This document shows, in pieces, positions 8,440-14,613 of a stretch of 19,819 nucleotides of DNA. Each line of letters opens with the position of its first letter. Position 1 is the stretch's first letter. This stretch comes from an uncultured Variovorax sp. (lineage in GTDB: Bacteria; Pseudomonadota; Gammaproteobacteria; Burkholderiales; Burkholderiaceae_C), in contig CAIQMJ010000659.1 in assembly GCA_903872875.1 (NCBI GenBank), positions 1-19,819 on the forward strand, in the 5' to 3' direction. The position numbers were made by a program, and so were the translations under genes. The notes below the pieces were generated by a model. The model did not search any database and had not been told where the DNA came from. It was given only the letters and a program-made list of their open reading frames with translations.

Positions 8440-9738
8440 TCAGGCCGGCGCGGTCGCCAGCGCAGCGCGGCGGATGCGCTCGACCACGCGGGCATCGGCC
8501 TGCGGCGGCAGCTGGGCGTGCGTCCTGCGCAGTTCGGCGAACGCGTCGTCGGTGCGCTCCAGCGTGAGCGCCACGTCGGCCGGCGTCAGCGCCGCGTTGA
8601 TGAACATGTTGTGGTACGGATGCAGGTACACGCCGCGCCGGATCGCCGCGGCAGTCCATGCGTAGCCGACGCGCATGTCGGGGTCGTCCGCGAAGAAGAT
8701 CTGCGGCATCTGCGCCGGGCCGGTCTGGCGCAGCGCGAAGCCATGGCTGTGGGCCTGCGCATCGAGACCGTCGCGCAGCAACTGGCCGGTGTGCGCGATG
8801 CGCTCCAGGTAGTCCGAGTCGCGGATCTGCTGGAGCGTGGCGATGGCGGCCTCCATCGGAACGGCGGAAAACCAGAACGAGCCCGTCACGTAGATCCGCG
8901 TGGCCGCGTCGCGTGCCTTGTCGGAGCCGAGCAGCGCCGAGATCGGATGGCCGTTGGCGATGCACTTGCCCCAGGTGCTCAGGTCGGGCTGCACGCCGAG
9001 CGCCGACCAGCTGCAGTCGCGTGCCATGCGGAAACCCGCACGCACGTCGTCGACCACCAGCAGCGCATCGCGCTCGTCGCAGATGCGGCGCACTTCGCGC
9101 GCATAGGCCGCGTCGGGCAGGTACTGGTCACCGAAGGCCTCGTGGCGGAACGGCGTGGCGAAGATGCCGGCCAGGTCGTCACCGGCGAGTTCGACGGCTT
9201 CGGCCAGGCTGGCGAGGTCGTTGTAGCGGAACGGGATGATGTGCGCGCGGTCCTCGGGCGTGCTGCCGGCCGCCTGCGGCATGCACCACGGCGCCGCGCC
9301 GTGATAGGCGCCATGCGCCAGCAGCACCTTGCGGCGCTGGCGGTGCGCCCGCACGCAGACCAGCGCCATCGCGGTCGCGTCGCTGCCGTTCTTGCAGAAC
9401 ATCGCCCAGTCGGCGTGGGTGATGGTGTCCACGAACAGTTCGGCCAGCCGGACCATCGCATCGCTCGGGCCGGTCATGGTGTCGCCGCGCTGCGCCTGTG
9501 CGCGGGCTGCCTGCTCGACCTTCTCGTCGCCGTAGCCCAGCAGGTTCGGGCCGAAGGCGCACATGTAGTCGATGTACTCGTTGCCGTCGATGTCCCAGAG
9601 CCGGGTGCCTTGCGCGCGCTGGAAGAACTGGGGGAAATCGGGCGGCAGCAGCCGCGTCGATTCATGGCCGTACATGCCGCCCGGCATCACGCGTTCGGCA
9701 CGCGCCTGGAGCGCCTTGTTCTGGGTATTTGTCCACAT
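8440..9738 (-). CDS. Class III PLP-dependent aminotransferase (glutamate-1-semialdehyde aminomutase-like)
   Basis: This 432-residue enzyme is a fold-type I class III aminotransferase of the HemL-like branch. Visible motifs are the N-terminal MPGGMYGHES (18-27), KNGSDAT (116-122) in the phosphate-binding region, HGAYHG (142-147), VVDDVRAGFR (228-237) with D230 facing the cofactor ring nitrogen, and the PLP lysine K258 in STWGKCIANGHPISA. The usual DEV triplet is DDV here. It is unlikely to be the haem-pathway HemL because it lies in a catabolic operon. The same branch includes beta-amino acid and sugar aminotransferases. The ATG at 9738 is preferred over upstream in-frame codons because AAGGA lies about ten bases before it and the extra N-terminus (Ser/Asp-rich, encoded by promoter-like AT-rich DNA) is unlike the family. 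It is the first gene of the leftward operon. Confidence 0.92.
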   Translation of the reverse strand: MWTNTQNKALQARAERVMPGGMYGHESTRLLPPDFPQFFQRAQGTRLWDIDGNEYIDYMCAFGPNLLGYGDEKVEQAARAQAQRGDTMTGPSDAMVRLAELFVDTITHADWAMFCKNGSDATAMALVCVRAHRQRRKVLLAHGAYHGAAPWCMPQAAGSTPEDRAHIIPFRYNDLASLAEAVELAGDDLAGIFATPFRHEAFGDQYLPDAAYAREVRRICDERDALLVVDDVRAGFRMARDCSWSALGVQPDLSTWGKCIANGHPISALLGSDKARDAATRIYVTGSFWFSAVPMEAAIATLQQIRDSDYLERIAHTGQLLRDGLDAQAHSHGFALRQTGPAQMPQIFFADDPDMRVGYAWTAAAIRRGVYLHPYHNMFINAALTPADVALTLERTDDAFAELRRTHAQLPPQADARVVERIRRAALATAPA

Positions 9739-9810
9739 GAGAGAACCGTCCTTGCTGGTGTTGATCGACGAACTGGAGGCGCTGTCGGCCTGAACGGTCG
9801 ATGCGTCTTG

Positions 9811-9826
9811 ATCGATATTAATTGAT
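9811..9826. promoter_or_regulatory. Candidate operator (imperfect dyad over the -10 box)
   Basis: ATCGAT-N4-ATTGAT is an inverted repeat with five of six matching arm positions, lying across the -10 box of the candidate promoter. Repressor binding here would block transcription of the leftward operon. The nearby TetR-type or GntR-type protein is a possible binder; which one is unknown. Confidence 0.3.
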
Positions 9827-9843
9827 AGAAAATTCGACTTCAA
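9815..9843 (-). promoter_or_regulatory. Candidate sigma-70 promoter of the leftward operon
   Basis: On the minus strand, TTGAAG (9838-9843) is separated by 17 bases from TAATAT (9815-9820), giving four of six matches to each consensus box with ideal spacing in an AT-rich stretch. Transcription would begin near 9808, leaving an untranslated leader of about 70 bases before the aminotransferase ATG. The call is by eye. Confidence 0.45.
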
Positions 9844-10020
9844 CAACAATTTGACGTTTTCGCCATGGCAGATCATCCTGGTGCAGGGCGCCCCGGAAGC
9901 GGGCATCCAGAAGGGGAGAATCGGCTGAGATGACGCGCACGCAAGGATCGTCGCAAGGACGATGCCAAGTCGAAGCTTACTTGTAGATTATTCGAGAAAT
10001 ACTGCGGTCAACCCTTGGTT

Positions 10021-10034
10021 GCACCGCAGGGTGC
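10021..10034 (-). terminator. Small stem-loop after the tetR-type gene (weak terminator candidate)
   Basis: GCACC and GGTGC form a five-pair GC stem with a four-base loop, five bases beyond the stop codon of the tetR-type gene. No T-run follows in the direction of transcription, so intrinsic termination is doubtful. Confidence 0.25.
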
Positions 10035-10039
10035 GCCGC

Positions 10040-10687
10040 TCAGGCCTTCGGCTGCAGCACTTCCGGCATGAAGCAGCGCAGGTAGGCGTTGGCCGCCCGG
10101 ACCGACTCCAGGATGTAGTCGTCGGTGATGCGCCCGTGGGCGCTGTACGACAGGGCCCAGACGCCGTCGGAAACGGCGAGCGCGACGCCGAGGCGCTTCT
10201 CGAGATCGGGGATGCGCGGCATTTCGAAGTAGCGGGAGAACTGGTCCATGCGCAGGCGCGTCAGCACCGTGTTGCCGTGCATGTCCAGGTTGCGCACCTG
10301 CACGCTGACGCCGGCGCCCATGAAGAGACGCAGCGCCGCGGGATGGGCGTTCAGGTAGGCGGACGAGCGCCGCTGGTTGCGCTCGACCATCTCCTGCCAG
10401 CTCTGAGGCGCAGGCTCGTGCGGCTGCGCCGCGAGCCGCCAGAGTTCGGAGTGGAAGCGCTGGGCCAGGGCGACGAAGGCCGCATTCCGGTTCGGGAAGA
10501 AGTGGTAGACCGATGCCAGCGGCACGGCAGCGAGCTCGGCGATCTGCGCCAGGCTGATCTCCTCGTTCAGGCTTTTTGCCAGCAGCCTTTCCGTGGCGTC
10601 GAGCAGCGCGTCGAAGCGTTCCTGCGCATGCTTGCGCACCGGATTGCGGGGGCCGCTTCGCGGCCGGGCGACGGGTTCGGAATTCAT
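10040..10687 (-). CDS. TetR-family transcriptional regulator
   Basis: This 215-residue protein has a TetR-type DNA-binding domain: helix-turn-helix ISLAQIAELAAVPLASVYHFFPNR at about 44-67, followed by a helical ligand-binding domain typical in length. A basic N-terminal tail (residues 1-20, rich in Arg and Pro) precedes the domain. The effector cannot be predicted. I chose the ATG at 10687, with AAGG close upstream. An upstream in-frame ATG at 10804 would add 39 basic residues and overlap the end of the gntR-type gene by 20 bases, so it is less likely but possible. It is on the same strand as both the GntR gene and the aminotransferase operon, about 300 bases before the latter, and is a reasonable candidate for controlling it (inference). 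Confidence 0.9.
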   Translation of the reverse strand: MNSEPVARPRSGPRNPVRKHAQERFDALLDATERLLAKSLNEEISLAQIAELAAVPLASVYHFFPNRNAAFVALAQRFHSELWRLAAQPHEPAPQSWQEMVERNQRRSSAYLNAHPAALRLFMGAGVSVQVRNLDMHGNTVLTRLRMDQFSRYFEMPRIPDLEKRLGVALAVSDGVWALSYSAHGRITDDYILESVRAANAYLRCFMPEVLQPKA

Positions 10688-10784
10688 GAAGCCTTGCAGT
10701 TCTGGGGTGCGGTGACGTCGAAACGCGGCGATCGCGAATCGTACCGGCAGCGATGGCTGCATGCGCCGCAACTTGCGCGCCAGG

Positions 10785-11489
10785 CTATGCCGCGGCTTCG
10801 CCATCCTTCATCAACCGCTCGAAGTTGTTCCTGAAAATGATGCCCGCGTAGTACACGTGCTCGCGCATCAGCTGTTCGGCGCGGGTGCAGTCGCCCGCCA
10901 GCACGGCTTCCACGATGCGATGGTGGTCGCCATGCGAGCGCAGGATCACGGCGTGCTCCACGTCCCACAACACGATGCGGTCCGATGCGTACGGGATGTT
11001 GTGTGCCTGCTCGGCGAAGCGGCTCAGCCAGGGGTTGGACGAGGCCGACAGCAGCGTGTTGTGCAGCGTGACGTTGATCTGCTGATAGGGCTCGTGGTCC
11101 TCAGGCAGCAGCACGCCCTTGCCCAGGATGCGGTCGCCGTTCGCCAGGCAGTCGCGCAGCGTCTGCGCCTGCGCGGCGCTCAGGCCGCGCTGCGCCGCGC
11201 TCCGGCAGGCCAGCCCTTCGAGCACGGCACGCACCTCGTAGGCCGCGACGATCGTTTCCAGTTCGAACGCCCTGACGAGATAGCCGCGCTTGGGCTGGTG
11301 ATCGATCAACCCCTCGTTGGCGAGCGCCTGCAGCGCGGCGCGCACCGGTGTCCGCGACACACCCATGGCCTGCGCGGTCGGGATTTCCTCGATGCGTTCG
11401 CCTGCCTTGAATCGTCCGTGGAGAACCCAGTCGCGAAGCGTGTCCGTGACCTGTTGGGACAGTGTTTCCAAGGCAGTCTCCCCATTCAT
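10785..11489 (-). CDS. GntR-family transcriptional regulator, FCD (FadR/VanR-type) subfamily
   Basis: This 234-residue regulator has an N-terminal winged helix-turn-helix (about 15-72, with GVSRTPVRAALQALANEGLI and the wing PKRGYLV) and a helical FCD effector domain. The FCD metal-site pattern appears intact: N139-x3-H143, a histidine in SHGDHHRIVEAV (189/190) and H211 in REHV. Such regulators usually bind organic acids and repress divergently transcribed catabolic genes. The gene is divergent from the rightward operon, with palindromic DNA between them, so it is the best candidate regulator of that operon and of itself. The start chosen is the ATG at 11489. A TTG at 11513 in frame would add eight residues; neither has a good ribosome-binding site. 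Confidence 0.92.
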   Translation of the reverse strand: MNGETALETLSQQVTDTLRDWVLHGRFKAGERIEEIPTAQAMGVSRTPVRAALQALANEGLIDHQPKRGYLVRAFELETIVAAYEVRAVLEGLACRSAAQRGLSAAQAQTLRDCLANGDRILGKGVLLPEDHEPYQQINVTLHNTLLSASSNPWLSRFAEQAHNIPYASDRIVLWDVEHAVILRSHGDHHRIVEAVLAGDCTRAEQLMREHVYYAGIIFRNNFERLMKDGEAAA

Positions 11490-11501
11490 CGAGCAATTCT
11501 G

Positions 11502-11513
11502 TTGATCGATCAA
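11502..11513. promoter_or_regulatory. Perfect 12-bp palindrome TTGATCGATCAA near gntR start
   Basis: TTGATC is followed directly by its reverse complement GATCAA, just upstream of the gntR-type ATG. It adjoins a GTATAC core at 11514-11519. The location suits an autoregulatory operator in the gntR leader. Its first nine bases also occur at 9808-9816 in the aminotransferase promoter region. Confidence 0.4.
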
Positions 11514-11540
11514 GTATACGTGGACGCCATATTTGAGCGT

Positions 11541-11569
11541 TTTACCGGGTAAACCCGGTGCTTTATTCT
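11541..11569 (+). promoter_or_regulatory. Candidate sigma-70 promoter of the rightward operon
   Basis: TTTACC (11541-11546) and TATTCT (11564-11569) are separated by 17 bases, each matching four of six consensus positions. The start of transcription would fall near 11576, giving a leader of roughly 56 bases. The 16-bp palindrome overlaps the -35 box and spacer, which fits repression or activation at this site. Confidence 0.4.
11544..11559. promoter_or_regulatory. Perfect palindrome ACCGGGT-AA-ACCCGGT (candidate operator)
   Basis: Seven-base arms are perfect reverse complements around a two-base centre. The site lies in the divergent gntR-SDR intergenic region and overlaps the candidate -35 box of the rightward operon. 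It has no T-run and sits upstream of both genes, so it is better read as a protein-binding site than as a terminator. Confidence 0.5.
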
Positions 11570-11574
11570 TCTAC

Positions 11575-11584
11575 ATGTATACAT
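11575..11584. promoter_or_regulatory. Perfect palindrome ATGTATACAT (GntR-type operator candidate)
   Basis: The core TGTATACA fits the GT-N2-AC pattern common in operators of FCD-type GntR regulators. A second GTATAC core at 11514-11519 lies 63 bp away, close to six helical turns, so two dimers could sit on the same face of the DNA. The site overlaps the predicted transcription start. Confidence 0.5.
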
Positions 11585-11631
11585 ACTCCCGCCCTGAATT
11601 GAGACATCAGCGATTTTTGAAAGGGACATGC

Positions 11632-12405
11632 ATGCCTGAAAGTTCAACGCAAGGCCGGTTGGCGGTGGTCACGGGAGGCGGGCGCGGTATCGGCGAGGCC
11701 GTCGCGCGCAAGCTGGCCGCCGAAGGCCTTCGGGTGCTGATTGCCGACATCGACGGCGCCAACGCTGCCCGCGTCGCGGAAAGCCTGGGAGCGCCACATG
11801 CTGCACGCACGGTCGACGTCTCGGACGAAGCCGCCGTGCAGGGCCTGTTCGAGGACGTGGAGTCGTCGTTCGGCGCCGTGTCGGTGCTGGTCTGCGTGGC
11901 GGGTCTGCTGATCCTGCCGAATGGCGAGCGTCCCTTGATCAAGGACATGACCGTGGATACATGGGAGCGCAGCTTCGCGGTGAACACCCGCGGCGCCTTC
12001 CTCTGCAGCCGCGAGTACCTGCGCCGCCGCGAGGCAGCGCCGGCGGCGGATGGCCGCGTGGTGTTCTTCGGTTCGGTCGCGGCGCAGCTCGGCGGCTACC
12101 GCTCGAGTTCGGCCTACATCGCCGCCAAGGCCGCCGTCCACGGCTACGCCAAGGCCTTTGCACGCGAGGCCGCGCACCTGGGCATCACGTCCAACGTCAT
12201 CGCTCCCGGACTGATCGACACCGAGATGCTGCGCAGCACGGTGTCCAGCAGCGGCGCTCTCGCCGCCGTGGCCCAGAACATCCCCCTCGGCCGGGTGGGC
12301 ACGGTGGACGACGTGGCCGCTGCCGTGAGCTACCTGGTGTCGCCGGCCGCGTCGTACATCACCGGCGACGTGATCGACGTGAACGGCGGCTACCGCATGC
12401 AATGA
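11632..12405 (+). CDS. Short-chain dehydrogenase/reductase (first gene of rightward operon)
   Basis: This is a classical SDR of 257 residues for alcohol/carbonyl redox. It has the cofactor motif TGGGRGIG (14-21), N118, S148, Y162 and K166 as the catalytic set, and the C-terminal IDVNGGYRMQ. D39 and D41 after the second strand (ADID) suggest NAD(H) use. The normally conserved NNAG motif reads CVAG (88-91), an uncommon variant that still keeps the Ala-Gly turn. The start at 11632 has GAAAGGG six bases upstream; another ATG at 11628 is out of frame and meets a stop at once. The gene leads the operon and is followed after 44 bases by the LivK-type binding protein. The substrate is unknown. Confidence 0.93.
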   Translation: MPESSTQGRLAVVTGGGRGIGEAVARKLAAEGLRVLIADIDGANAARVAESLGAPHAARTVDVSDEAAVQGLFEDVESSFGAVSVLVCVAGLLILPNGERPLIKDMTVDTWERSFAVNTRGAFLCSREYLRRREAAPAADGRVVFFGSVAAQLGGYRSSSAYIAAKAAVHGYAKAFAREAAHLGITSNVIAPGLIDTEMLRSTVSSSGALAAVAQNIPLGRVGTVDDVAAAVSYLVSPAASYITGDVIDVNGGYRMQ

Positions 12406-12449
12406 CGCAACGCTTTCCCGCGCCTCTCGACAAACCAGAAGGAGACAAC

Positions 12450-13658
12450 ATGAAACGACTGAAGAACCTGATCGCACTGGCCGCATGCGGCCTGACCCTT
12501 GGTGCCGCATACGCGCAGCAGGACCCCGGCCTCACCGACAAGACCATCAAGATCGGCCTGTTCGGTCCTCTGTCCGGCAACTCGATGGCCTACGGCTTCG
12601 ACGTGATGAACGCCGCCAGGATGTACTACGACAAGGTCAACAAGGAAGGCGGCATCAACGGCCGCAAGATCGAATTGGTGGTCGAGGACGACCGCTGCAA
12701 CGCCAACGACCTGCTGGCCGCCGTCAAGAAGCTGACCGAGCAGGACAAGGTGTTCGCCCTGAACGGCGGCTCCTGTTCCGCGGCGGTGGTCGGCGCGCGC
12801 GAATATGTCGAGCGCTCGCAGATCCCGTTCGTGATGCTGAATGCCTCGGGTGACGGCGCGCTGTATCCGCCGTCGAAATACATCTACGGCGCCTTCTCGA
12901 TCTCTCAGCGCGCGGTCGGCGGCTCGATGGTGCAGTTCGCCGCCGAGCACCTGAAGGGCAAGAAGATCGGCTACATCAACCACGACGACGCCTATGGCGG
13001 CTGGAACCTCGAGGCCGCGGAATTCCAGGCCAGGAAGCTCGGTGTCGACCTGCAGGTGCAGTCGGTCGCGCCGAACCTGACGGACGTCACCGCGCCGATG
13101 CTGAAGATCCGTGCGTCCAACCCCGACGTGCTGCTCATCACCACCTACGCGCGCCCGGTCAGCCTGCTGGTGAAGAAGGCGCAGGAACTGGGCTGGACCA
13201 AGCCGATCGTCATCGCGGTCAATGGCACGGCCGACCTGAAGCAGCTGGTGGAAAACGTCGGCAACAAGGAGGCCTTCAAGAACGTCTACCTGCAGGAAGT
13301 CATGACCGACGTGGCCGGCGGCCCCAAGCTGAAGTGGGTCTACGACATGTACAAGAGCTACTACCCCGAGCTCGCCGCCAAGCCCGGCTACCCGCAGACC
13401 TACATGCCCTACGGCATTCCGTCGGCCATGACGGTGGTCAATGCGCTGAAGGCCGCGGGCCCGGACCTGACCCGCGAGAAGTTCCTGACGGCGCTGTCGC
13501 AGACCAAGTTCGAGTCGAACGTGATGGCCGGCCCGATCGAACTGACGCCGACCGACCACGCAGGTCAGAAGTCGGCCATCTACCTGAAATTCGACGGCAC
13601 CGACATGGCCGTGGTTCCGGGCGCCTATCGCAGCCTGTGGACCTACCAGCCCAAGTAA
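12450..13658 (+). CDS. Branched-chain amino acid-type ABC transporter substrate-binding protein (LivK-like)
   Basis: This 402-residue periplasmic binding protein is of the HAAT (LivK/LivJ, Peripla_BP_6) type. A Sec signal peptide MKRLKNLIALAACGLTLGAAYA is seen with probable cleavage after AYA at residue 22. The mature protein begins with the family pattern TIKIGLFGPLSGNSMAYG. It has GGINGRKIELVVEDDRCNA (about 68-86) and an NGGSCSAAV segment; these two cysteines could form a disulfide. A strong AAGGAG lies seven bases before the ATG. In Burkholderiales this family binds aromatic acids, amides, dicarboxylates and other compounds as well as amino acids, so the ligand should be judged from the pathway genes rather than from the name. 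Confidence 0.93.
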   Translation: MKRLKNLIALAACGLTLGAAYAQQDPGLTDKTIKIGLFGPLSGNSMAYGFDVMNAARMYYDKVNKEGGINGRKIELVVEDDRCNANDLLAAVKKLTEQDKVFALNGGSCSAAVVGAREYVERSQIPFVMLNASGDGALYPPSKYIYGAFSISQRAVGGSMVQFAAEHLKGKKIGYINHDDAYGGWNLEAAEFQARKLGVDLQVQSVAPNLTDVTAPMLKIRASNPDVLLITTYARPVSLLVKKAQELGWTKPIVIAVNGTADLKQLVENVGNKEAFKNVYLQEVMTDVAGGPKLKWVYDMYKSYYPELAAKPGYPQTYMPYGIPSAMTVVNALKAAGPDLTREKFLTALSQTKFESNVMAGPIELTPTDHAGQKSAIYLKFDGTDMAVVPGAYRSLWTYQPK

Positions 13659-13664
13659 TCCACC

Positions 13665-13710
13665 AAGGAGGGGAGGCCGCCCGCACCGCGCGGGCGCCTT
13701 CCGCAACGCT
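13665..13710 (+). promoter_or_regulatory. Displaced Shine-Dalgarno and hairpin between the binding-protein gene and livH
   Basis: A strong purine tract AAGGAGGGGAGG (13665-13676) lies 34 bases before the livH ATG, too far for normal use. A GC hairpin occupies the space: CGCCCGC (13678-13684) pairs with GCGGGCG (13690-13696). The 14 bases just before the ATG have no ribosome-binding site. The hairpin may bring the tract closer to the start, or may protect the binding-protein mRNA 3' end. Confidence 0.45.
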
Positions 13711-14613
13711 ATGAGTTTCAGTGATATCTGGCTGTTCCTGCAGCAGGGCGTGTTGTCCGGGCTGGTGACCGGCAGCGTGTATGCGCTGCTGGCCATCGCC
13801 ATCGTCGCCATCTTCAAGACGACCGACGTGCCCAACTTCGCGCAGGGCGAAATCTTCATGATCGGCGGCTATGTGGCGCTGTCGCTGCTGCTGATCGCCG
13901 GTCTGCCGTATGCACTGGTCATCCCGCTGACGGTGGTCGCGGTGGCCGCCGGTGCCGCGCTGTTCCAGGGCGTCGTGATGGAGCGCGTCACGCATTCGAA
14001 GGGCGTGGGCCCGCAGCTTGTGATCGCCACGCTGGGCCTGGCCTACACGCTGAAGGGCCTGGTGCGCCAGACCGGCCTGGGCGACACGCCGCGCTCGCTG
14101 CCGTCGCTGGTCGCGAACGATCCGGTGATGATCGGCGACGCGTTCCTGACGCGGCTCGACATCACCATCTTCGTCAGCTCGGTCGTGCTGATGCTGCTGA
14201 TCTACCTGATGTTCAGCCGCACCCGCATCGGCAAGGCGATGCGCGCGGTCGGCATGAACCCGCGCGCCGCGCAGATCGTGGGCATCCGCCTGTCGCACAT
14301 CCGCATGATGGTGTGGGCGATGTCGGGCGTCATATCGGCGCTGGCGGCGCTGCTGATCACGCCCAAGGTGCTGATCACGCCCGACATCGCGCACATCGCG
14401 ATCCTGGCCTACGCCGCGGCGATCGTCGGCGGCTTCACCAGCCTGCCCGGCGCCGTGGTCGGCGGACTGATCATCGGCATCGTCGAGAACCTGGTGGGCC
14501 TTTTCATCTCCACCAACGCCATCGTGGTCGCGCCCTTCCTGGCGATCCTCGTCACGCTGATCGTGCGCCCGCAGGGCATCCTGGGCGGCAAGCCGCAAGT
14601 GAAGAAAGTATGA
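13711..14613 (+). CDS. livH: Branched-chain amino acid-type ABC transporter permease LivH
   Basis: This 300-residue integral membrane protein is the LivH-type permease. It begins MSFSDIWLFLQQGVLSGLVTGSVYALLAIAI and shows the family segment NFAQGEIFMIGGYVAL (about 47-62), then several further hydrophobic helices. The cytoplasmic loop typical of the family reads RTRIGKAMRAVGMNPRAAQIVGI (about 171-193), followed by GGFTSLPGAVVGGLIIGIVENL near the C-terminus. Length is normal. It follows the binding-protein gene by 52 bases and its stop overlaps the livM start in ATGA. It forms the channel with LivM. The symbol marks the family; the substrate may not be an amino acid. Confidence 0.95.
   Translation: MSFSDIWLFLQQGVLSGLVTGSVYALLAIAIVAIFKTTDVPNFAQGEIFMIGGYVALSLLLIAGLPYALVIPLTVVAVAAGAALFQGVVMERVTHSKGVGPQLVIATLGLAYTLKGLVRQTGLGDTPRSLPSLVANDPVMIGDAFLTRLDITIFVSSVVLMLLIYLMFSRTRIGKAMRAVGMNPRAAQIVGIRLSHIRMMVWAMSGVISALAALLITPKVLITPDIAHIAILAYAAAIVGGFTSLPGAVVGGLIIGIVENLVGLFISTNAIVVAPFLAILVTLIVRPQGILGGKPQVKKV

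Larger units (their letters stand above)
9739..10039. other. 301-bp intergenic region upstream of the leftward operon
   Basis: No convincing gene is present. The part from about 9800 to 9860 is clearly richer in A/T than its surroundings and holds the candidate promoter and dyad listed separately. The part from 9861 to 9950 is GC-rich with no recognised product in any frame. A small GC stem-loop lies next to the tetR-type stop codon. Confidence 0.6.

Noticed and set aside
9739..9906. N-terminal extension of the aminotransferase upstream of 9738
   Set aside because: The added sequence is encoded by AT-rich promoter-like DNA, is unlike the family, and a ribosome-binding site precedes the ATG at 9738.
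9864..9932. A very small plus-strand frame of about 22 codons starting at 9864
   Set aside because: No ribosome-binding site, no recognisable product and Gly/Pro-rich composition; it is likely chance.
10728..10735. GCGATCGC perfect 8-bp palindrome upstream of the tetR-type gene
   Set aside because: Short GC palindromes are expected often in such DNA; there is no second copy nearby and no promoter boxes with good spacing around it.
11544..11559. Reading the ACCGGGTAAACCCGGT palindrome as a transcription terminator
   Set aside because: It lies upstream of both divergent genes, has a two-base centre unsuited to an RNA hairpin loop, and has no T-run.
12390..13859. A 489-codon open frame on the minus strand opposite the LivK-type gene
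   Set aside because: It is the complement of a well-supported gene with signal peptide and ribosome-binding site; the translation is His/Arg/Val-rich low-complexity sequence.
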